In this document: in pieces, positions 58,001 to 64,000 of the stretch
Layout of the letters: every line of letters begins with the position of its first letter
Numbering within the stretch: the first letter of the stretch is position 1
Assembly (NCBI GenBank): GCA_964030785.1
Contig: OZ034972.1
Coordinates: forward strand, 52,880,538 to 52,944,537
Direction: 5' to 3'
DNA from: Siderastrea siderea
Taxonomy: Eukaryota; Cnidaria; Anthozoa; Scleractinia; Rhizangiidae
Length of the DNA stretch: 64,000 bases
The notes under the pieces: generated by a model
What the model was told of the DNA's origin: nothing
Databases searched by the model: none
The model's input: only the letters and a program-made list of their open reading frames with translations
Program-made: the position numbers and the translations under genes

Positions 58001-61000
58001 AAACAATTTGCGATCGACAATTTCACGAGCTTTAAACTACATGACAAAAAAGTCGTGACTTGCGTGACCACAGTTTGGCGAGCAGCCAATTTCTGCAAGA
58101 CTAGAAGACGCCACAAAACAAACACTTTATTTTTACATTGTCATTTTTCTTGTTCAGTTTCTTTACTCGAACCTTTAAGGAAAATAAAAAAGGTTCGAGT
58201 TATTTGAAGGTTTGACTTATCCAGGGCAAAATTCTGAAGGAAATGTTGTGAACAGAAAAAAGCGTTCAACTCGAGTTATAAAGTTGGCGGGAGGTTCGAT
58301 TAACTGAGGCTTCAAGTTACCGGGAAGTATAGTTTGTTTGTAATCCCTTGAATTCTATTTTTCTTTGTTCGGTGTCGTCGGTTTCACCTTTTTATTCTCC
58401 ATAACGTGTTCTCCTTTTGTATTCTTTTCCAAGGGGAATAGTTGAGGAAGAACTACGCAAGATAAATTCCATAACAAATTGAGACAGTCTAATTAGATGT
58501 ACATAGTTTTCATTTAAAAAGTCCTCGCACATTCTGTTTTCAGTTGAACTATCCAAAATAAAGCACAAAGACAAAGGAAAATAATGGGATTATTTACTAG
58601 ATACAATTTATTGGATTCTTAGGGTCATACAAAAACAGATGGTCATCCCTGTTCATCCCTGCAGATCATATTTCAGTGTTTACATTTATAAACAAGTTGA
58701 AGTGCAATGCAAGCGGCGCAGATGTTTTCAACAAATTCCCCACATTTGCTAGTATTTGGCGATTTAATTTGTGTTTTGCATAAGCCTCGCCCAATTACAG
58801 ACCCTGCACGTATGTTCAGGCAGAACGAGTCAACAAAATTAATTCACTTACGTTTATTAAAGAGAGAGTAATCTTGAAATAACGATGTAGATTAACCTTA
58901 AATCTGAAACGGTGTGCATGTTATAAAATAAAACCCAAGCCTTTCCACCTGTCTCCTCCAATGGGGCGGTTCTGTGAAATTCTGAATACTTTGGAGTACC
59001 AAACAATATTTGTTCCTCTGATGACAATTGTAAAAGGTGCTTCGCAAAACTGCGTTGCCAGATACTTCAGATTTCACACGTTTCTTTCACTCAGCATTTA
59101 AATTTCCACTGACAATTCTTGTCCAGCACACTGTTCCTTTCTTAGATGATCATGAACAAGCCTGAGTTTCTGCACGGCCGCTATTCCATGCTTTGTCGTG
59201 ACTACAAATAAATCGATCTCTCTGAACCTTGAACACATATAGTTTACATTTGAGAGTATAAAATGCAAGTGTGAACAAACACAAAAATGCTCAAAACACC
59301 ATCAAACTCTTCCTGTTCGTTGGTTATTCTCCTGCAGATGCTACGGATTTCACAGCAAATAAATAAGAAAGACACTTGCCTCCTTCCACCAGCAATGCTC
59401 CTGGCACCACGAGGCTTTCATGGGGAACGTGGAAATCAATCAACAACGTTAAATTCGGCGCGCTGAAGTAACATCACATGCACGTGAACTATTCTTTGTC
59501 TTCTCGTTATTGTCACATGGAAATAGTACCACATAAGGGATAATTCAATTAAGAAACACGTGCAAGGCTGATAACAATTATGTCAACAATACTTGGGACT
59601 GCAATGTAGGACATAGTTTTGTCAGCGTCTGGTAGTTTGATTAATGTTAATCATGGTTCTCATCGCGAATCCTGGCAAGATTCCAGACAGGGCCCCGGAG
59701 ATTTTGGCTGCCGGGAAGATTTTGACCGCAAGGAACTTTGTTTCCCGTCGCAAATCCCGGCAACACTCCCACCGAGATATCCGGTTGCCCGCCAAGAATC
59801 CCGCCAAGAATCCCGGCAATACTCCCGCCGGGATCCTGCCGAGATTTTGGCGGCCGGGATCCCGCTTCCCGCCGAGAATCCCGGCAAGATTCCCACCGGG
59901 ATCCCGCCGAGATTTTGGCCGCCGGGAATCCCGCCTCCTGCCAAGAATCCCGGCAAGATTCCCGCCGGGATCCCGCCGAGATTTTGGCCGCTGGGAATCC
60001 CGCCTCCCGCCAAGAATCCCGGCAAGATTCCCGCCGGGAATCCCGCCTCCCGCCAAGAATTCCGGTAAGAATCCCGGCGGGAACCGGGAATCCCGGCGGC
60101 CAAAATCTCGGCGGGATCCCGGTACCATTTTTACAAGGGTTTCCTTTTCATTGTCCTGCAGACTTAGGAACATATAATTACCTAACTGCAATTCACAGGA
60201 AATGTTCATCAGGTTAACTAAATTCACAGGGAAGATTTATCAGGTTAACAAAAACTTCCTGTCTATTCTAAGCTACTCTATTTAATTCTGATCAGAAATA
60301 GTCCAAACAGGAAGGTCTACATAGCGTTCACAAAACTTGGTTTCTATATGAGTTTCACATTATAATTACCCTGTACTCTAATAACTAGAGTACCAGAAAG
60401 AATTTAAAAAGTGTAAACTCAATATCAAGGTAATTAATTATACACTGTACCATAATTTGACAGTTTCTGGTAAGTCTCGACAACTTTTTGACATCTTTTT
60501 TATGGCTTTTGTGTCAACTGGCTGATTAACCCTTTCACCCCTAGCAGTGACAAATTTAAAATGAAATTTTTCTTTACATCGTCACTGCTTGTTCAAACAT
60601 TCCGGTAACGAGAATAAAGGAAACATTCACCAAGAGTAAGATGTCTTGATATTTTGACAATTCTCCTTACTTGTTCCATAAGAAATGTATGGAAAACAGT
60701 AAGGAGAATATGCATTAAATTTAATTCAAGGCTTAAAGGGATTAAATTACAGACTGGCAAGTAGCAGAGTTGTCGAGTTTCACATCAATTCTCGTGACTC
60801 TCCCTCTCATAGGACTTGGATTTAATTGGTCAGTTCCAACAGCAGCCATAAAAAAGCTGTCAAAAACTAACCACAAACGTAGTGCAAGTGGCAACAATGG
60901 TACGGTAGGCAGCATATTTGTTTATTTTAATCCTTTAAGCCCTGATCTGAAATATTTTCCTTACTGTTTTCCATACATTTCTTAAGGAACTAGTAAGGAG

Positions 61001-61738
61001 TATTTGTAGAAATATCAAGACATCTCATTCTTGGTGATCGCTTTCTTTATTCTCATCACTTGAATGTTTGAACATTCAAGTAGTGATGATGTAAAGAGAA
61101 ATTTCATTTTTGTCACTGTTAGGGTTTAAAGGGTTAATAAAACTCAGTGTTAATTAGGCTTTAGTTTAATGACTACATTATTTCACTGTTACATTCGGAT
61201 GTAGTAAAAGTCAAATTATCTGCTCCAGATTTATAAATTTACATTTACTGGTATTTTGTTCTTTTAATTAGTTGCTCAACTGGAACATTTCAGCTAATGA
61301 CTGTAAAGTGGTTGGGCAATTCTAATGTGCCATGAGAGAAAAACAGTTTTCTGACTCACCGTGTTCAATGTATGCATAAGTTCCTATAGAGATCAACACC
61401 GCAGCAAGTTGGAAATTAAATCCCTAAAAGAAAGATAGGAATAATTAATTTTCACTGAGTTCTCATGTCAAAATAAGCTAACTGTTTTTCCATAATATTT
61501 TAAACTTGTCCAATAATTGTTTGATTCTGTATATTCATTATATAATTTGAAATATTCTGAAGCCCCCCTCCTACCCAAAACAGTCCCCTGAATTTCAAAT
61601 TCAGTTCTCTTAATAATTACACGTGGAACCCTGTTCATGCACGTTCTGAATGAATACTTACATGCAGCAAAGAGCTTAATGCAAATGTTATCAGGACAGC
61701 AATAAACCTTCCAAGGGGCTGTGCCTTTTTAAATACAT
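43020..61738 (-). CDS. PORCN: Porcupine O-acyltransferase, C-terminal exons (5' part beyond window)
   Basis: Five exons on the - strand join in frame: 61738-61662, 61423-61360, 46106-46021, 44518-44411 and 43121-43020 (stop). They encode about 145 residues matching the C-terminal third of porcupine: VFKKAQPLGRFIAVL...SSLLH, GFNFQLAAVLISIGTYAYIEH, VFRQKLGRIFSACILARKC...C, GFSFLSVFHLAYLGIMF and HLDFASHWVALATFLLSRIIG. Porcupine is an ER multi-pass MBOAT enzyme that attaches palmitoleate to Wnt proteins. The LLH histidine (61662-61664) corresponds to the conserved MBOAT active-site histidine. Splice phases agree at all four junctions. The remaining exons should lie beyond 64000. The 15-kb intron between 61360 and 46106 holds the large transposon described separately. 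Confidence 0.92.
44578..45490 (+). repeat. Imperfect tandem repeat in a PORCN intron, split by a retrotransposon
   Basis: Units of about 80-95 bp share a tatagacag-ccctg(ga)atata motif, caag-(a/t)g(t/c)gctctgattggctccctac and ggctatcagctgttattat. About five units are visible, at 44578-44880 and again at 45350-45490. Between them sits a LINE 3' fragment. Confidence 0.75.
44940..45352 (+). mobile_element. LINE 3' fragment with (ATGT)n tail
   Basis: The open frame includes ATYGLHSFKYCAVKLWNSLL and SLTSFTHLL, matching the terminal KLWNxLP-type segment of LINE reverse-transcriptase proteins. It is followed by AATAAAG and a (ATGT)n tail ending at about 45352. The 5' boundary is approximate. It interrupts the surrounding tandem repeat. 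Confidence 0.75.
46286..46530 (+). repeat. GC-rich minisatellite-bearing dispersed repeat, copy 1
   Basis: After CCCTTGTAAAATGGCTACC come many variants of GGGATCCCGGC / AATCCCGCCAAG / ATCTTGCCGGG, decaying rightwards into ATCTTGGCAAGA. The same left boundary appears in opposite orientation at about 60105-60140, so this is a dispersed family. It lies in the large PORCN intron, 0.7 kb left of the transposon. Confidence 0.8.
48784..52703. mobile_element. Nested 3.9-kb DNA element, 15-bp inverted ends, 9-bp target duplication
   Basis: CAGGCGGTGTGCGTC at 48784-48798 and its exact reverse complement at 52689-52703 bound the element. GGTTACTTA flanks it at 48775-48783 and 52704-52712, a perfect 9-bp target duplication. 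It sits in the second intron of the outer transposon's gene, which would otherwise be about 170 bp. The interior has a 22-base poly-G run (51512-51533), a homopolymer-rich stretch near 49385-49540 and no complete gene. One - strand frame (51243-51001) includes FDEKKFIAKPGVYSFAMNVS, weakly reminiscent of a C1q/TNF-type fold. It is probably non-autonomous. Confidence 0.88.
51512..51533. repeat. Poly-G tract
   Basis: Twenty-two consecutive G residues inside the nested element; such runs are often unstable and error-prone in assembly. Confidence 0.9.
56934..61359. other. Remainder of the large PORCN intron
   Basis: No gene recognised. The stretch contains short unrelated open frames, a small hairpin near 58168-58201 (actcgaacctttaagg / ggttcgagt) and the second copy of the GC-rich minisatellite repeat (59640-60140). 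A possible exon-like stretch near 57350-57485 followed by a GTCAGT could not be assigned. Confidence 0.5.
59640..60140 (-). repeat. GC-rich minisatellite-bearing dispersed repeat, copy 2
   Basis: About three tandem copies of a 69-bp unit occur here. Each runs tttggccgccgggaatcccg, cctcctgccaagaatcccgg, caagattcccgccgggatcc, cgccgagat, with flanking degenerate half-units. The right edge (ccgggatcccggtaccattt followed by ttacaaggg) is the reverse complement of the left edge of the 46286 copy. Because 69 is divisible by three, several frames stay open on both strands; these are not genes. Confidence 0.85.
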
Positions 61739-62287
61739 CTGGCAACAAGACAAAAATAATTAAGACACTGTGGTAATTAGTACCATTTACTCAACAACAG
61801 GAAAAAAAAAAGACTGAAAAAACCTTTTTCGTTGGTTCTCTGTTATTATTCAACATAGCTAGGGGTTTAAACTCTTCAAAAATCCAGGAAAAACTTAGTC
61901 AGCACGGGGCAGCTCTCAAGAAAGGATCTATTCTTTGCAGAGACTCATCAAATTTTTTATGAAGGACAAAATTTTGCTGAGTGAAGCTGGTGCATGGGCA
62001 GTAGAACACAAAATTGCCTGATCCTCTTCCCTATTACATAATATGTTTTCCCCTCCAGGGCAAAACTCTTAATAAAAGTTATGAGGGTGCTCATTGAACC
62101 TTTTACCTATTCACGGTTTGGCAACAGTTAGGTGCCAGTTCAGGGTTTTGAAATCTAAGGGGGTAGAAGAAACATAACAGGAGAGATCACTATTTGTCAG
62201 AAATAGTATGTCTTAGGGGGTGAAAATAAAATCGAACCACGTCTACAAAATGAGATGCCAGTTATTTTTTGGGTTTCCTCTCAAAAG

Positions 62288-64000
62288 ACATGGAAAATCA
62301 CTTCCTTGATCAGCTTCCCACTCAAATGAAAAATCTGAATCCTGGAAATTTCAATAAATTGGTGCAGAATTTTAGGTAAGTGGCCCACTTAGAAGTAACA
62401 TGGTGATGTATGTGAATCAAATAATTTTATTTTAGGTTACATGTACCACAACAATGAAGACAAGAAATATAGTATGTATTTAATAATAAAATAAATCTTA
62501 AGTAAAATGCATGGAATTAATTAAATATTATTTAATTGAATGTTTCCTAGGGTATACAATCACCCAGATGATGGAGACATCGAAAGCCTACAATCCTGTC
62601 AGCTTTTAGATGAGTGCGAGCAAGATTTAAAAAGCCTTCAGAATTACAAGGAGTCTTTAGACCATGTGATGTCAACGTATCCTGACATTAAAGAGTATCT
62701 AAAGCAAAAATCTCCTTCCCTTCCCTGCAGACTGGCCTGGCTGGTATTACCCAAAGAAACTTATAGCTAACAACTGCAGTGGCAAGTATACCTCACTAAT
62801 ACCAGAGCAAGGTCAGTTTCATGTAGCCTTGAATGCCGTGGAAGATACTGTAATCATATTTAAGCACTTTTTTGATAAATTGTTTTCACACTTATTTGGT
62901 GGAACATTGCAAAAGAAGCCACGGCCATACCAATCATCACTCTGTGTAACTGCAGCTTTACTTGGTTGGATAATGGTGCGCGACAAAGTCTTGAAAAAGT
63001 TCACCCTCTGCAAGAGCCACGAGTTTGTTTCCACACTCTACCTGTTGGAAGATGTGATACCGTTGGTATACTTCCAGTACCAAATATTCAGAACGGGAGA
63101 TTTGGAATTCTATATGTCTGTGATGTCACAGATGGCAATACTATTTAACATTTGGCGCAGGAGACATTATGACAAATCAACAATATCTTTCCTGAGTGAC
63201 TGTGATTACCAGAAGAACTTTCTTCCTGACTACTGGAAATGCAAACAACACTGGTTGTATTTATTTGTTGAAAAAAAGATTGAGATATGGCATTCTCTCT
63301 TGCGAGCCCATACTCAAAGCCACGATGATGCTGCAACCATAGAGAAAGTAGCAAAGACTGTTGCATCATCTGGATTTCTGGCCAGCTTTTGGGGTGCATT
63401 TGTACCAGGATATACACGGGGAGAATCAAGATTTGACTTCTGGTTGATTGCTGGAAAATCAGCAGAATTTATCCTGCAAATGTTTTCTGAAATAGCCAAA
63501 AACACTGGGAGAGCTCATGTAGTAAGTATTTCTGAAAAAAGGCATGAAAGAATACAACAAATTGAATAAAATTGTAATAACATCCACTGTGAAATTATGT
63601 AGTTCAATGAAAAGAATTTCTCAAACTGGACTTCATAAATGTACACAAAATTTTGCTTAAAGCAAGCCTTGAATTGTGATAAAGAAAACACATCAAGTGT
63701 CCTTAAGTCTTTAATGGAGAACCTTTATTATTCCTTCTAGATCCCAAGTGAATGCTACAGTAATGGCAAGCCGAAAAGCTGGCCAAAGTACAAATTCCCA
63801 ACCTACGGTATTGACGCTGAATCTAAGTGTCTGCCCCTGTCGTACAAACTAAGTAAAAGCTTGGGCAAGGAACCAAATCCACAAGTTTGCTGTGACCTGT
63901 CCACCTGCAACAACTGTATCCAGGGTGGTGATTTTGTTCGCCTTGCATGCTATCACACATTTCATGAATCATGTTTACCAAGAGACTACTGTTGCAGTAT
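62288..64000 (+). pseudogene. Left-truncated second copy of the transposon gene (right part beyond window)
   Basis: This stretch matches 53463-55175 at a constant offset of 8825 bp, exons and introns alike; I noticed no differences. It starts mid-exon, at the codons before MENHFLDQLP, and the sequence left of it is unrelated, sharing only aaagacatgg at the junction. It carries the same frameshift as the first copy (here near 62730). It ends at the window edge inside the RING finger. It lies in the PORCN intron upstream of 61738. It may be a recent duplication, an aberrant transposition product or a false duplication in the assembly. Confidence 0.85.

Noticed and set aside
59619..60227. Several overlapping open frames of 147-201 codons on both strands
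   Set aside because: They arise from the 69-bp minisatellite, whose length is a multiple of three; the peptides are repeats of RIPARFPPGS-like sequence with no start context or homology.

Overview
The window looks like nuclear DNA of an anthozoan cnidarian, most likely a stony coral. It is AT-rich and intron-rich, with GT-AG introns, conserved metazoan genes, (AAT)n microsatellites and dense small inverted-repeat elements. The coral-level placement is inference. I found no bacterial genes, rRNA, tRNA or CRISPR array.

Layout. (1) 1-19 kb: three caveolin genes in tandem on the + strand. The first two lie in a segmental duplication (1-5125 and 11508-16290) whose copies have since gained different transposon insertions. 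Between them, on the - strand, is a secreted fibrinogen-related gene with two lesions. (2) 21.9-32.2 kb: a complete 14-exon LEMD3/MAN1 inner-nuclear-membrane gene. (3) 36.5-38.1 kb: an intronless seven-transmembrane protein with insect-chemoreceptor-like topology, a candidate gustatory-receptor-like gene. (4) 39-43 kb: a 2.9-kb element flanked by TTAA and a 0.7-kb element that ends at the porcupine stop codon. (5) 43-61.7 kb: the C-terminal five exons of porcupine (PORCN) on the - strand; its upstream exons lie beyond the window.

The most striking region is inside a 15-kb PORCN intron. Positions 47256-56924 have perfect 32-bp terminal inverted repeats and a perfect 9-bp target-site duplication (CCATGTACC). 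This element encodes one large multi-exon protein with an N-terminal Cys-rich region, a possible transposase core (DDYHNIH), a RING-H2 finger and a C-terminal region with a possible Cys/His protease arrangement. The reading frame has one in-frame stop and two 1-nt frameshifts. One of its introns holds a second element (48784-52703) with 15-bp inverted repeats and its own 9-bp duplication (GGTTACTTA). A left-truncated, apparently identical copy of the outer element's right half starts at 62288 in the next PORCN intron and runs off the window end.

The host genes have separate roles: caveolae (caveolin), nuclear envelope and SMAD signalling (MAN1), Wnt acylation (PORCN), a lectin-like secreted protein, and a putative receptor. 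There is no operon-like logic. The shared theme is repeated mobile-element insertion into introns and flanks of conserved genes, with several insertions datable against empty sites in the duplicated caveolin block.
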